Positions 31,218-40,209 of a DNA stretch of 64,000 bases are shown here, one piece after another. Source of the DNA: Sphingobacterium sp. lm-10. Its GTDB lineage: Bacteria > Bacteroidota > Bacteroidia > Sphingobacteriales > Sphingobacteriaceae. Below the pieces are notes generated by a model. It was given only the letters and a program-made list of their open reading frames with translations. It did not search any database and had not been told where the DNA came from. The stretch is from NCBI RefSeq assembly GCF_023554555.1, contig NZ_JAMJWC010000001.1, positions 496,001 through 560,000 of the forward strand. The letters run 5' to 3'. The position numbers and the translations under genes are program-made. Position 1 is the first letter of the stretch. Every line of letters begins with the position of its first letter.

Positions 31218-33067
31218 TGAAAGACATGAAGACTAAATTGATAATATTTCTTGTAGCGGCAGCGCTATCGGCGAGTTCGTGTAAACATGATGAATGGTTT
31301 GATCGACCGTCAAAAAACCTGATAACCGATGAGCAGCTCTGGAATGATCCGGTGCTCATCACTTCGCTATTGGCGAATTATTATAATCGTCTGCCATGGC
31401 TACACGGTGTATTTAATACCGGAGGGATGGCCGAAGGGGATGATGCCATGTGGTCAGGCCATCGTGATCAAAATTGGCGGAATGATTTTCAATACGGTGA
31501 TGATTACGGTCGGTACTGGGATTATGGATTGATCCGTGATATTAGTGTAGCACTCGAAGGCATCGAGCAATTTGGTGGCAGTTTGACTGCCGCACAGAAA
31601 CAACTCTTTAACGCGGAGTTACGTTTTATCCGTGCATCAGTGTATTTTGAAATGGTGAAGCGTATGGGCGGTGTACCGCTGGTAACCACGCAACTGATCT
31701 ACGATTTTAGTGGAAATCCGGAGCCATTGCAAATGCCGCGTGCTAAAGAGCATGAAGTATATGATTTCATCTACAGCGAGACCGAGGCGATTAAAGATCA
31801 TTTGGCGACCAATGCGAATAGCAGAACCCGTGCCAATACGGTCACGGCTTTAGCCTTACAAAGTAGGTCTATGCTATACGCAGCCTCGATCGCTAAGTAC
31901 AATAACTTGATGGGAGCGCCAATTAGTACGCCGGGCGGCGAGGTCGGTATTCCCGCCAGTATGGCCGGCGACTATTATCAAAAATCCTTGGCTGCTTCAC
32001 GCGCTATTATGGCTAATTCATCGTACGGCTTATTCAATGCCAATCCGAATAAAGGAGAGAATTTTTACACGATGTTGAATGCCAAAAATAATGCAGAGGT
32101 CATCTTTGCCAAGGACTTTCAAACAGGAGTAAAGGTGCATGGCTTCACGTACGATAATATTATAAAAGGTTCTACCGAAGACAATGAATCCTCGTCTACC
32201 TTGAGTCCTTCGTTAAGCTTTGTAGAAAGCTTCGATTATCTGGATGGTGCTGTCGGCACGATTCGCGACCGCGATCAAAACGGAAATTACATCGTCTATG
32301 CTAATCCTGCTGATATCTTTGCCAACAAAGATGGACGGCTTTACGGTACGGTGATCTATGCAGGCACGACGTTCAAAGGACGCAATACCAGTATACAAGC
32401 CGGTGTAGCCGTGTGGCAAGATGGAGGCTACGACTTGCGCACGACAGCACGATTAGGAGATAGTTACGCGCCAGATGGCGGGTTGTGGACCGGTTTTGAT
32501 GGTCCTGCAGACAATCAACAGGATGTGAGTAATACCGGATTCTATCTCAGGAAGATGGTGAGTGATGCATCAGGAGCTAGTGCGCGCGGTATCTCTGCCA
32601 GCAACTGGTGGCCTTGGTATCGCATGGGCGAAATCTATCTGAATGCTGCCGAAGCCGCTTTTGAATTGGGCGAAACAGGTCCTGCTACCATGTATATCAA
32701 TACATTACGGGAGCGCGCAGGTTTCCCGGCAAATAGCATTTCCAACTTGACGATGGATATTATCCGCAAAGAGCGCCGTACCGAACTGGCGTTTGAAGAT
32801 CACCGTTTCTTTGATCTGAAACGCTGGCGTACTGCTCACTTAGTATGGAATGGAGAAGAAACGGACCGGAACGCCGTGGTGTATGGACTTTATCCTTATC
32901 GTGTGGTACGCCCAGGGCATCCTACGAATGGGCAATACATTTACCAACGTATCCGTCCGACACGTTTTCGTCGGGCACGACTTTTCCGGATGGCGAACTA
33001 TTATGCCTCTATCGATCAAAATGTGATCAACAACAATCCTAAGATTGTTCGAAATCCATTTAACTAA
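31217..33067 (+). CDS. SusD-like glycan-binding lipoprotein, pair 2
   Basis: A 616-residue surface lipoprotein with lipobox ASSC, lipidated cysteine at residue 22, followed by KHDEWF, whose acidic residues fit surface export. The TPR-like core and the C-terminal marker IRKERRTELAFEDHRFFDLKRWR at about 515-540 identify SusD. Its ATG overlaps the susC stop codon by one base; an alternative ATG three codons later would keep the same leader. The C-terminus ends IVRNPFN, typical for the family. It works as the lid of the pair 2 importer. Confidence 0.94.
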   Translation: MKDMKTKLIIFLVAAALSASSCKHDEWFDRPSKNLITDEQLWNDPVLITSLLANYYNRLPWLHGVFNTGGMAEGDDAMWSGHRDQNWRNDFQYGDDYGRYWDYGLIRDISVALEGIEQFGGSLTAAQKQLFNAELRFIRASVYFEMVKRMGGVPLVTTQLIYDFSGNPEPLQMPRAKEHEVYDFIYSETEAIKDHLATNANSRTRANTVTALALQSRSMLYAASIAKYNNLMGAPISTPGGEVGIPASMAGDYYQKSLAASRAIMANSSYGLFNANPNKGENFYTMLNAKNNAEVIFAKDFQTGVKVHGFTYDNIIKGSTEDNESSSTLSPSLSFVESFDYLDGAVGTIRDRDQNGNYIVYANPADIFANKDGRLYGTVIYAGTTFKGRNTSIQAGVAVWQDGGYDLRTTARLGDSYAPDGGLWTGFDGPADNQQDVSNTGFYLRKMVSDASGASARGISASNWWPWYRMGEIYLNAAEAAFELGETGPATMYINTLRERAGFPANSISNLTMDIIRKERRTELAFEDHRFFDLKRWRTAHLVWNGEETDRNAVVYGLYPYRVVRPGHPTNGQYIYQRIRPTRFRRARLFRMANYYASIDQNVINNNPKIVRNPFN

Positions 33068-33096
33068 TCATTATTACGATCAGCAAAGATTTTATT

Positions 33097-33777
33097 ATGA
33101 AATATTCAAGCATATATCTATCTATTTTGGCCCTGGCGTCTCTGTTTTCGGTGGGCTGCGAATACGATAATTTTGAAGCACCTAAGTCTACCTTGTCGGG
33201 CAATATTATCTACGAGGGTAGTCCTGTCGGCGTAAGAACAGGCGGTACAAGACTGCAACTTTGGGAAGATGGACATGAACTACGTACGCCTATGGATGTC
33301 TTTATTGACCATGAAGGCCATTTCTCGGCGTCCTTATTCGATGGCACCTACAAATTGGTGACTAATGGCGATGCGCCTTGGTTACCGCGGAATTTAGATA
33401 CCGTTGAAGTGACAGTAAGAGGGAATACGGTAGTCGATATTCCAGTAACGCCCTATTTCGTGTTGGACAATGAATCGTTTTCGGCGACTGGCACAGCACT
33501 TAATGCGGAGTTTTCCATCAGACGCGTGGTTCCGAATGCTAATGTGAGTAGAGTAGCACTTTATGTGGGGCACTCTATTCTAACGGATCAAGGCCGGTTT
33601 GAGCATCGCGTGGAGATGAATGCCGCGTCTATTCAAGTAGGGCAACCGTTGAATATGAGCACAACCTTACCCGCATCGTTGGCCAATCTTGATTATGTGT
33701 TTGTCCGAGTAGGTGTGCTTTCCAATTTATCTGGAGAATACTATTATACCGATGTACAAAGAGTAAATTTACCTTAA
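33097..33777 (+). CDS. DUF3823 surface lipoprotein, likely glycan-binding
   Basis: A 226-residue lipoprotein with lipobox SVGC, cysteine at residue 21, followed by EYDNFE, which fits surface export. The N-terminal half (about 30-125) looks like a beta-sandwich with the DUF3823 pattern TRLQLWEDGHEL and DGTYKLVTNGDAPWL; the C-terminal half (about 130-226) is a second beta domain with the typical ending VQRVNL. DUF3823 proteins usually directly follow susD and are thought to be surface glycan-binding proteins in the SusE position. It lies 29 bp after susD and 11 bp before GH97, in the same operon. Confidence 0.85.
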   Translation: MKYSSIYLSILALASLFSVGCEYDNFEAPKSTLSGNIIYEGSPVGVRTGGTRLQLWEDGHELRTPMDVFIDHEGHFSASLFDGTYKLVTNGDAPWLPRNLDTVEVTVRGNTVVDIPVTPYFVLDNESFSATGTALNAEFSIRRVVPNANVSRVALYVGHSILTDQGRFEHRVEMNAASIQVGQPLNMSTTLPASLANLDYVFVRVGVLSNLSGEYYYTDVQRVNLP

Positions 33778-33788
33778 CTAATACATTT

Positions 33789-35741
33789 ATGCTCATGAAA
33801 CCTGTTTTTTGCAGTTTACTACTATCTCTAATTATTTCACTCCCGGCGTTGGCACAAGAGTGGGTCGTTCGTAGTCCGGATGCTCGATTGGCTGTTCATC
33901 TTCATCTGGATGATGGAAAGCTTAGCTATTCGGTATTTTTGGATGAAGAGATGATGCTGGCCAAGTCGCCTCTTGGGTTGACCGCCAGTACGCATCCCCT
34001 TTCAGAAAAGCTGCATTTCGTGTTAAAACATGATCGTGCTATTGACGAACAGTATAGCGAAACCCGCTTTAAGAAAAGCCACATCCGATATCAAGCCAAT
34101 GAATTAGTTTGTCGATGGGAGAACAGCGAAAAACAGGCTTTCGAAACGATTTTCCAAGTCAGCAATAACGACGTAGCATTTCGCTACTTCGTACCACAGC
34201 AGGGGGAGCAAGCCAATATCGTGGTGCAGCAGGAGCATAGTGGTTTTCATTTTCCAGCTCGTACTACGACTTTCTTGACACCGCAGTCGCCACCGATGGT
34301 CGGTTGGAAAAAGACTAAACCAAGTTATGAAGAGGATTACACGGTAGACGCGCCTTTGGGCGCGCCATCGCAATATGGCGTCGGTTTTACCTTTCCAGCT
34401 TTATTTAAAATAGAAGATAAGGGTTGGGTTTTGCTTTCAGAAACAGGAGTCGATGGCAACTATTGCGGCAGCAAACTCAGTGAACCTACTTCTGGCGGAT
34501 TGTATTCTATTGCTTTCCCGGAGCAGGGCGAGAATAATGGTCTTGGTGCTGTCCAGCCTGCGTTCGCCTTGCCTGGATTTACACCTTGGCGCACGCTGAC
34601 GGTTGGGAAGACCTTACAACCTATTTTGGAAACCACGATTACACAGGACGTGGTTGGTGCGAAATACAAACCAAGCATGGATTATGCCTTTGGACGTTCG
34701 ACCTGGAGTTGGTTGGAATGGCAGGATGAAAGCATCAACCTGGAAGACCAAAAGAAATTTGTAAACTTATCGGCAGCGATGGGTTACGAGTATACTTTGG
34801 TAGATAATTGGTGGGATACCAAAATCGGAAGGGATAAAATAGCCGAGTTAGCCGCCTATGCTGAGAAGAAAAGAGTAGGGTTGCTACTCTGGTACAATTC
34901 CAATGGGTACTGGAACGATGCGCCGCAGGGACCAAAAAATAAGATGAATCAATCCATCCAGCGAAAAGAGGAAATGGCTTGGATGAAAGAATTAGGCATC
35001 AAAGGTATTAAAGTAGATTTCTTTGGTGGTGATAAGCAGGAGACCATGCAATTGTACGAAGCAATTCTGTCTGACGCTAATGATCACGGGTTGGGGGTGA
35101 TCTTTCACGGTTGTACCCTGCCTAGAGGTTGGGAGCGCATGTACCCTAATTTTATATCCAGTGAAGCGGTATTAGCTTCCGAGAATCTGATTTTCACCCA
35201 ACGAGCCAATGATATGGAAGCATTTAATGCGACCCTGCACCCCTTTATACGCAATAGCGTGGCTGCGATGGACTTTGGTCCGGTTTTGCTCAATAAAAGG
35301 CATAATCGAACAAACTCCGATGGCACCATTCGGAAAACGAGTGAAGCGTTTCAAATCGCCACAGCCGTAGTGTTTCAAAGTGCCATCCAAAATTTTGGTA
35401 TTACGCCTAATAACCTCACGGATGCAAGCAAGGGGGCTATTGAGTTTATGAAATCGGTACCAACCACTTGGGATGAAACATTATTTCTGGATGGCTATCC
35501 TGGAAAATATGTCGTGCTGGCCAGACGTAAGGGAAGCCAATGGTACATAGCTGGAATTAACGCAGAGCCAAACCCGAAGACGGTAGAGCTATCATTGCCG
35601 ATGATTTCCAATAGAAAATTGCTTATTTATTCGGATGATGCATCAGGAGGAACTATGGTTTCTTCTGGCGAATTGGGAGAAGATCAACGCTACAGGATGG
35701 TTATTCCGACAAATGGAGGAGTCCTCTTAGTGGGGGAGTAA
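33789..35741 (+). CDS. GH97 retaining glycosidase, candidate alpha-galactosidase or beta-L-arabinopyranosidase
   Basis: A 650-residue exported enzyme with signal peptide ending ALAQE near residue 22, an N-terminal beta-super-sandwich (about 25-280), a TIM barrel (about 285-550) and a C-terminal beta domain. The barrel carries GIKGIKVDFFGGDKQE with D410 in the nucleophile position of the retaining GH97 group, and E459 in ISSEAVLASE as likely acid/base. Inverting GH97 enzymes such as SusB use glutamates instead, so this is not a starch glucosidase. Retaining GH97 members are alpha-galactosidases, and some from arabinogalactan loci are reported as beta-L-arabinopyranosidases; the latter fits the neighbours. 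It ends the susCD pair 2 operon. Confidence 0.88.
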   Translation: MLMKPVFCSLLLSLIISLPALAQEWVVRSPDARLAVHLHLDDGKLSYSVFLDEEMMLAKSPLGLTASTHPLSEKLHFVLKHDRAIDEQYSETRFKKSHIRYQANELVCRWENSEKQAFETIFQVSNNDVAFRYFVPQQGEQANIVVQQEHSGFHFPARTTTFLTPQSPPMVGWKKTKPSYEEDYTVDAPLGAPSQYGVGFTFPALFKIEDKGWVLLSETGVDGNYCGSKLSEPTSGGLYSIAFPEQGENNGLGAVQPAFALPGFTPWRTLTVGKTLQPILETTITQDVVGAKYKPSMDYAFGRSTWSWLEWQDESINLEDQKKFVNLSAAMGYEYTLVDNWWDTKIGRDKIAELAAYAEKKRVGLLLWYNSNGYWNDAPQGPKNKMNQSIQRKEEMAWMKELGIKGIKVDFFGGDKQETMQLYEAILSDANDHGLGVIFHGCTLPRGWERMYPNFISSEAVLASENLIFTQRANDMEAFNATLHPFIRNSVAAMDFGPVLLNKRHNRTNSDGTIRKTSEAFQIATAVVFQSAIQNFGITPNNLTDASKGAIEFMKSVPTTWDETLFLDGYPGKYVVLARRKGSQWYIAGINAEPNPKTVELSLPMISNRKLLIYSDDASGGTMVSSGELGEDQRYRMVIPTNGGVLLVGE

Positions 35742-35750
35742 GATCTTATC

Positions 35751-35778
35751 GATTGGATTGCAGCGATGCAATCCAATC
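35751..35778 (+). terminator. Hairpin after GH97, possible terminator
   Basis: Perfect 12-bp stem (GATTGGATTGCA / TGCAATCCAATC) with a GCGA tetraloop, 10 bp after the GH97 stop. There is no T tract on either side, so it may act as a 3-prime end stabiliser and not as an intrinsic terminator. Confidence 0.4.
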
Positions 35779-35854
35779 TCTGTATTCCTCTGTAGGAAGG
35801 TGTTTGCGTGTAAACAGTTCTTTGATAACTGCGCTAATTGAGATTTCGTAAAAA

Positions 35855-36604
35855 CTAAGTGGTTAGGCGATGTTCCTGTTTCAAGACCTCGTATTTCTTT
35901 CTGTATTCAGAGGGTTTCATACCGTATAATTTTAAGAATTTAGACCTAAAATATTTGATATCGCTGAAACCAGCGGCGAATGCGGCTTCGCTTACATTAT
36001 ACTCCGTTTCGATAAGTAGTTGGGCTACTTTTTGTAACCTCACCATTCTAATAAATTCATTGGCAGGTTTTCCACAGGCCGTTTTTATCCGTCGGTAGAA
36101 ATTGGAATAACTCATTGATATAGCTTCGGCGAGCATCTGCACACTAAATTTCGGATTGTCCAAGTGCTCTTCTACAATGTGAGTCACTTTCTGAATAAAC
36201 TCCTTATGTTTTATGGATATGTTGCAATCCACATCTTGAAGCTGAATGTTTTTGCTAAAGTTAGTGGGAAAATGATGCTGGTTCTGTATTAGACGATGCA
36301 CGTGAGCCAACAGCCGTTCCTCGTCATCCGCAACAACAGTAAGATCTTCGAGCACGATGTTGTCGGAAGAGTTGGCAATTAATAGCACAACAGGTATATG
36401 ATTTGATAGTAGATTGGACTTGCTTTGTTCACTTAGCTCAATTCCTGATCTACCTCCAAACGTAAGCGTACTAGTTGAAGCTCGTGTTTCTATGTCTTCT
36501 AGTAATCTTGTTGCAGTAGGCTTACCCGAAATAGCAAAGACCTGAAAGTCTTTTTCAAAAATTCTCGCTAAATAGCTACAGATGTCGAGGTTATCGTTTA
36601 CCAT
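35855..36604 (-). CDS. Orphan response-regulator/AraC protein resembling an HTCS C-terminus, receiver degenerate
   Basis: A 249-residue protein matching the C-terminal part of a hybrid two-component sensor without its sensor and kinase. Residues 1-110 resemble a receiver domain (MVNDNLDICSYLARIF, SGIELSEQSKSNLL, HIPVVLLIANSS), but the phospho-acceptor position in the usual SDVMMP block is T46, the acidic pair is partly lost (VNDN), and the segment that would hold the conserved lysine is deleted (VVADDEERLLAHV). Residues 135-240 are an intact AraC/HTH_18 DNA-binding domain (FSVQMLAEAISMSYSNFYRRIK, SEAAFAAGFSDIKYFRSKF). In-frame codons before the ATG (back to a TAA) still encode the first receiver strand, KYLF, so the gene may be a remnant. 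It could be a phosphorylation-independent regulator or a decaying fragment. Confidence 0.8.
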   Translation of the reverse strand: MVNDNLDICSYLARIFEKDFQVFAISGKPTATRLLEDIETRASTSTLTFGGRSGIELSEQSKSNLLSNHIPVVLLIANSSDNIVLEDLTVVADDEERLLAHVHRLIQNQHHFPTNFSKNIQLQDVDCNISIKHKEFIQKVTHIVEEHLDNPKFSVQMLAEAISMSYSNFYRRIKTACGKPANEFIRMVRLQKVAQLLIETEYNVSEAAFAAGFSDIKYFRSKFLKLYGMKPSEYRKKYEVLKQEHRLTT

Positions 36605-37109
36605 AAAGAGATATTTATCCGGTTATAATTGTTTTATTACTCCTGTTCTAAAATCTATCTAATGGATGATCCTACTGCATTCAAGTTTCAATGGAAAGAT
36701 CACAACAGGTGATCAAATTTGCGTATTGAACACCATCACATTTAGGTAGATTATTAATTGTCTTAATGACAATAAATATAGATTATATTTGTTGTTTAAG
36801 CAAGAAATTATTTTAATATTTTCACGCCAAATGATTTGGAAGTTGCCGGATAAGGCATTTACAGCAATATAAAACGCTTTAGCTTATTATAATTTTCTCA
36901 GTGTTTTAAAACCAAAAGGCTACATACTGGGGGATGGGGAAGGGGAACTGGATACGAAAATTTGGCAGAAGTGAAATAAATCATTACTACCATAATAAAG
37001 AATCGGCGTGGGATTAGCATAAATATTTACACTAGCTGTTACCTTATCTCTTAGCTTTTTAAAGTGGATAAAGGGTAACGATGCGTCTTAAATATCTACA
37101 GTAGATATA
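36605..37109. other. Non-coding gap, 505 bp
   Basis: AT-rich, with no credible reading frame. It would be where the missing sensor-kinase part of the orphan regulator once lay, but I see no remnant. It holds a G-rich run at 36929-36951 (GGGGG, GGGG, GGGG and GG tracts) that stands out from its surroundings. A 17-bp palindrome ATATCTAC-A-GTAGATAT lies at 37092-37108, directly after the LytTR gene stop. Confidence 0.7.
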
Positions 37110-37805
37110 CTAATTCTTCTCCTGTACTCTTTGTAGGAACTCGCGCTTAAATGTAATACCAATAGGAAGCCTTTCATTATTTATTATTACTTCACTTTCG
37201 GTGTGTGCTGCTATCTTATCCATATTTACGATGTATGATTTGTGAATACGCATAAAAGATCGTGACGAAAGCCCTGCAAGGATCACTTGCGTGGTAGTAG
37301 AGACCAGATATATTTTGTGTGCGAATATCTTCACATAGTTTCCGTAACTCTGTATATAACCAATATTTTCCGTTACTATCGTGACACTTTTGCCATCCAC
37401 CTTTACACTTATTTCGGTCGGTTCGACATATTCATCTTTATGATACAGCGAAAGAAATCTTTCTGTGGATTTTATAAATCGTGTCAGTGAAATAGGTTTT
37501 AATAGATAATCAATAACACCATAGTCATAACTTTCTAATGCGTATTGCGAGTGTGCTGTCGTCAGGATCGTTTTTGGCACATTGGATAGCGATTTTAAAA
37601 GCTCTATCCCAGATATTTCTGGCATATCAATATCCAAAAACTGGAGGTCAACCGGATTATTTCTGAGATAATTCAGGGCATCCACCGCATTATAGAACTG
37701 GGCTACTAATTTAAGGTTAGCATTTTTTTCAATATGGCTGACAAGCACATAGTGCGCTGCGGGCTCATCATCAATGATAATACATCTGTACTGGGTAATA
37801 ATCAT
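37110..37805 (-). CDS. LytTR-family response regulator
   Basis: A 231-residue cytoplasmic response regulator. Residues 5-120 form the receiver with acidic pair IIDDEPA, acceptor D58 in FLDIDMPEISG, conserved threonine region TTAHSQYA and lysine in LLKPISL. Residues 135-230 are a LytTR DNA-binding domain (SFMRIHKSYIVNMDKI). LytTR domains bind direct repeats in promoters. The gene begins 3 bp after its partner sensor kinase, so the two form one unit. The pair is divergent from the ApbE-Rnf-nitroreductase cassette, which is its most likely target by position. Confidence 0.93.
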   Translation of the reverse strand: MIITQYRCIIIDDEPAAHYVLVSHIEKNANLKLVAQFYNAVDALNYLRNNPVDLQFLDIDMPEISGIELLKSLSNVPKTILTTAHSQYALESYDYGVIDYLLKPISLTRFIKSTERFLSLYHKDEYVEPTEISVKVDGKSVTIVTENIGYIQSYGNYVKIFAHKIYLVSTTTQVILAGLSSRSFMRIHKSYIVNMDKIAAHTESEVIINNERLPIGITFKREFLQRVQEKN

Positions 37806-37808
37806 GAG

Positions 37809-38819
37809 TTAAAGCGTTATTTCCAAGAATGTTTCGAACGCGTGTTCAGCAGGTTCAACTTTAATGAGGTGTGTACCAGGATAAATCATTTTCAATCTAG
37901 CTTTTGTGTTTTCAAGACCCATTTTAGTGGATAGTCTTCCATTATTTTTAGATGGAAGTGAGTTGCTTATTCGTAAAGTTAAAATACCATTTCTAACGTT
38001 CAAATCTATTTTTATGAAGCATTTTTCAATGTTTGATGTACCATGTTTAAAAGCATTTTCTACAAATGTAAAGACGATCATCGGTGCTATGTAGCGGTGG
38101 TGAGGTTCGTCTATCTGATAGTCAAACTCTATTTTACATCGGTAGCCGACCCGTTCTTTTTCTATTTCTATATAGCTTTGGATAAATGAAATCTCCTCCT
38201 CGAGCGACACTAGGTCTTTATTGCTGTTTTCTACCTGATAACGTAGTAAATCAGATATTTTCATGATAGCTTCCGGTGTTTTCTCCGGGTATTTGATACT
38301 CAATCCGTATATGGTATTGAGGGTATTAAACAGAAAATGCGGATTGAGCTGTTTATTCAGCAAATCTATTTGGTTCTTTCTGGAAAGAAGCTCTTTACTG
38401 TCTGCATCTTTTTGCTGTCGGTAATATTCAAAAATCTTTGTCGTTCCGATAATACAAATATAGGATCCCAGTAATACACCTATCTGGTATTGATAGTTCA
38501 ATTTACTTTGGTCTTTGTGCAGAAAACAGTTGTTGTATAATACAGAATGGGCTAGATAATTTAACCCTAATGCAAAAATAGCTAACGCCAGTAAGGTTAA
38601 AAATATAAATAGATAAGGATTATGCTTTTTTAGCAAAATCGGAAGTATATAATAGCGATTGAATTGAGCATGGGCATACAAAAAGGAAAAATAGATTGTA
38701 CCTAAAAAGAGACTTTTCCAAGTGGCGATCAAGATCCAGTCATTCAGGGTAAACAAGATAAAAGAGAATAAGAGTATTCCCACTTCCTGTGTCCATTTTC
38801 TTTCAAAAATATTCTTCAT
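37809..38819 (-). CDS. LytS-type sensor histidine kinase
   Basis: A 336-residue membrane sensor kinase of the His_kinase/LytS type. Four hydrophobic helices span about 10-140 with short loops and no large sensor domain. The kinase core starts with QLNPHFLFNTLNTIYGLS (phospho-accepting histidine in NPHF), followed by the nucleotide-binding region with FVENAFKHGTSN and MGLENTKARLKMIY. The ligand is unknown; a membrane-embedded four-helix input often reports membrane or redox state, which is only an inference here. It is transcribed with the LytTR regulator. Confidence 0.92.
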   Translation of the reverse strand: MKNIFERKWTQEVGILLFSFILFTLNDWILIATWKSLFLGTIYFSFLYAHAQFNRYYILPILLKKHNPYLFIFLTLLALAIFALGLNYLAHSVLYNNCFLHKDQSKLNYQYQIGVLLGSYICIIGTTKIFEYYRQQKDADSKELLSRKNQIDLLNKQLNPHFLFNTLNTIYGLSIKYPEKTPEAIMKISDLLRYQVENSNKDLVSLEEEISFIQSYIEIEKERVGYRCKIEFDYQIDEPHHRYIAPMIVFTFVENAFKHGTSNIEKCFIKIDLNVRNGILTLRISNSLPSKNNGRLSTKMGLENTKARLKMIYPGTHLIKVEPAEHAFETFLEITL

Positions 38820-38875
38820 ATGGTGTTCAACTTACTAGTGCAAAGGTAAATATATCCACCGCTCTATGATCTTTA

Positions 38876-38902
38876 TTAATGACGAATTGAATTGGTCATT
38901 AA
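38876..38902. promoter_or_regulatory. Inverted repeat in the divergent promoter region
   Basis: Perfect 8-bp arms TTAATGAC (38876-38883) and GTCATTAA (38895-38902), 11 bp apart, midway between the sensor kinase gene and the redox cassette. Half-site starts are 19 bp apart, about two helical turns. It is a plausible binding site for the LytTR regulator or another regulator of either side. Confidence 0.4.
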
Positions 38903-38993
38903 CGAATGCTGTTCGACATTAATATTGAGTGGAGACAAGTACTATATTTTATCTTCGTATACTTTTTAATGTAAACAAAATGATTGCATACTA

Positions 38994-39323
38994 ATGATTA
39001 ATGTTAATGCGCGACATATTATGCTTTATCTCATCGGATTCTTTCTGTTGGTCTTTGGGCATCCCAATTTCTGGGACAAAATAACGGAAGCAGACCGGAA
39101 GAAAAGGGAAACGAAAAGAATACAACAAGAAGCCGCAGTGGCCTCCGCTAAGCCTTTTGAAGTGCAGGAATTGGTATTCGATACGGCTTCGAATACCTGG
39201 AAAAATAAACTGCCTTATTTTCAAACGATCCACGTCGGACAGGTAAATCTCAAAGCGTTCAGGAATTCTGGCAGCACGACGGTGGAAACCAATGATGATG
39301 AAAATGCTTCCGACAGTCTCTAA
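38994..39323 (+). CDS. Small one-helix membrane protein of unknown function
   Basis: A 109-residue protein I do not recognise. One hydrophobic helix (about 9-24, IMLYLIGFFLLVFGHP) is followed by a strongly basic, coil-like stretch (about 32-45) and an acidic C-terminus. The positive charges after the helix argue for a cytoplasmic C-terminus. Near the end, residues SGSTT loosely resemble the SGAT acceptor motif used by ApbE, but the upstream Asp is missing. The frame overlaps the next gene by 32 nt, so the two are probably coupled. Its place as first gene of the ApbE-RnfCD cassette suggests a membrane partner of that system. Confidence 0.6.
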   Translation: MINVNARHIMLYLIGFFLLVFGHPNFWDKITEADRKKRETKRIQQEAAVASAKPFEVQELVFDTASNTWKNKLPYFQTIHVGQVNLKAFRNSGSTTVETNDDENASDSL

Positions 39324-40206
39324 ATCCTACATAACCCAAACTCGGTGGCTGTTTCATTGCCATTTCAAAATTAAAATACCTTTTGAATGTGGCGAACAAA
39401 CCCTAAATGACTGTTTTGAACTGCTCAGTGCGATAGACCGAAAGTACAATTCCTATCAGGCGGGATCCTATTTTGACCAGATCAATCAACAGGCAGGCAG
39501 TTGGGTAACCGTAGACGACGCGTGTATCCAGATGTTGAAATCCTTGTTGCTGGTCTCCAGGTTCACAGAAGGAAGCTTTGATGTCAGTTGTATGCCATTG
39601 CTTCGGCTTTGGGGGTTCTACCGACAAAAACAGGATGATATTCCTACGGAGAAAGCGATAAACGAGTCTTTACAGCATGTCGATTACCGTAAAATAGCCG
39701 TAAGCGGGAATGACGTAAAAATACAACCGACGCAAGAATTGATAACTGGCTCGTTTATAAAAGCGTTCGCAACAGATCAGGTCGTGCAGCTGCTTCAGAA
39801 AAGAGGGGTGACTGATGCCATCATCAACGCCGGTGGGAGCACCATCATGGGGTTAAACAATGATATGCATCGCACTTGGAAAGTGAACGTACCGGATCCG
39901 CATTCGCCCAACAAAATTGCTAAAAGCATCTCCATCAACAACCAGTGCTTCAGCCTATCTGCTAGATCCAACAACAATCTAGTCATCAATGGGAAGGAAT
40001 ACGGACATATCATCAGCCCTAAAACCGGATGGCCTGTATCTACTTTGCAAGTGGGTGTACTATCCAAAAATGCGTTCATAGGCGATATACTATCGACGGC
40101 TCTATTTGCATTGGAAAAAAATGAAGTAGAAGAAAGCGTAAACAAATTAAGACGCTATGTTGATTTTGATTATTTCAGGATAGACGTTAACGATAAAAAT
40201 AATTAA
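39292..40206 (+). CDS. apbE: ApbE-like FAD:protein FMN transferase, no signal peptide
   Basis: A 304-residue enzyme of the ApbE family, which transfers FMN from FAD to a Thr or Ser of a target protein using Mg2+. Family blocks are in order: the N-terminal strand and KYNSYQAGSYFDQIN, SFDVSCMPLLRLWGF, GSFIKAFATDQVV, INAGGSTIMG, SARSNN and HIISPKTGWPVS. The homology begins almost at residue 10, and the N-terminus has no export signal, whereas ApbE of most Gram-negative bacteria is a periplasmic lipoprotein. Several ATG codons at 39292-39304 leave the exact start open. It lies 3 bp before rnfC. Cytoplasmic ApbE proteins are known for some soluble flavoproteins, so its target may be cytoplasmic. 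Confidence 0.88.
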   Translation: MMMKMLPTVSKSYITQTRWLFHCHFKIKIPFECGEQTLNDCFELLSAIDRKYNSYQAGSYFDQINQQAGSWVTVDDACIQMLKSLLLVSRFTEGSFDVSCMPLLRLWGFYRQKQDDIPTEKAINESLQHVDYRKIAVSGNDVKIQPTQELITGSFIKAFATDQVVQLLQKRGVTDAIINAGGSTIMGLNNDMHRTWKVNVPDPHSPNKIAKSISINNQCFSLSARSNNNLVINGKEYGHIISPKTGWPVSTLQVGVLSKNAFIGDILSTALFALEKNEVEESVNKLRRYVDFDYFRIDVNDKNN

Positions 40207-40209
40207 TAG

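Noticed and set aside
37092..37108. Palindrome ATATCTAC-A-GTAGATAT as a terminator of the LytTR gene
   Set aside because: A one-base loop and no T tract on the relevant strand; it could be a protein site, but nothing supports that further.
38994..40206. Frameshift joining the one-helix protein to ApbE
   Set aside because: The two frames overlap by 32 nt, and the ApbE fold is complete from its own ATG cluster; the first protein has 80 residues after its helix that are not part of ApbE. Two coupled genes explain it better.
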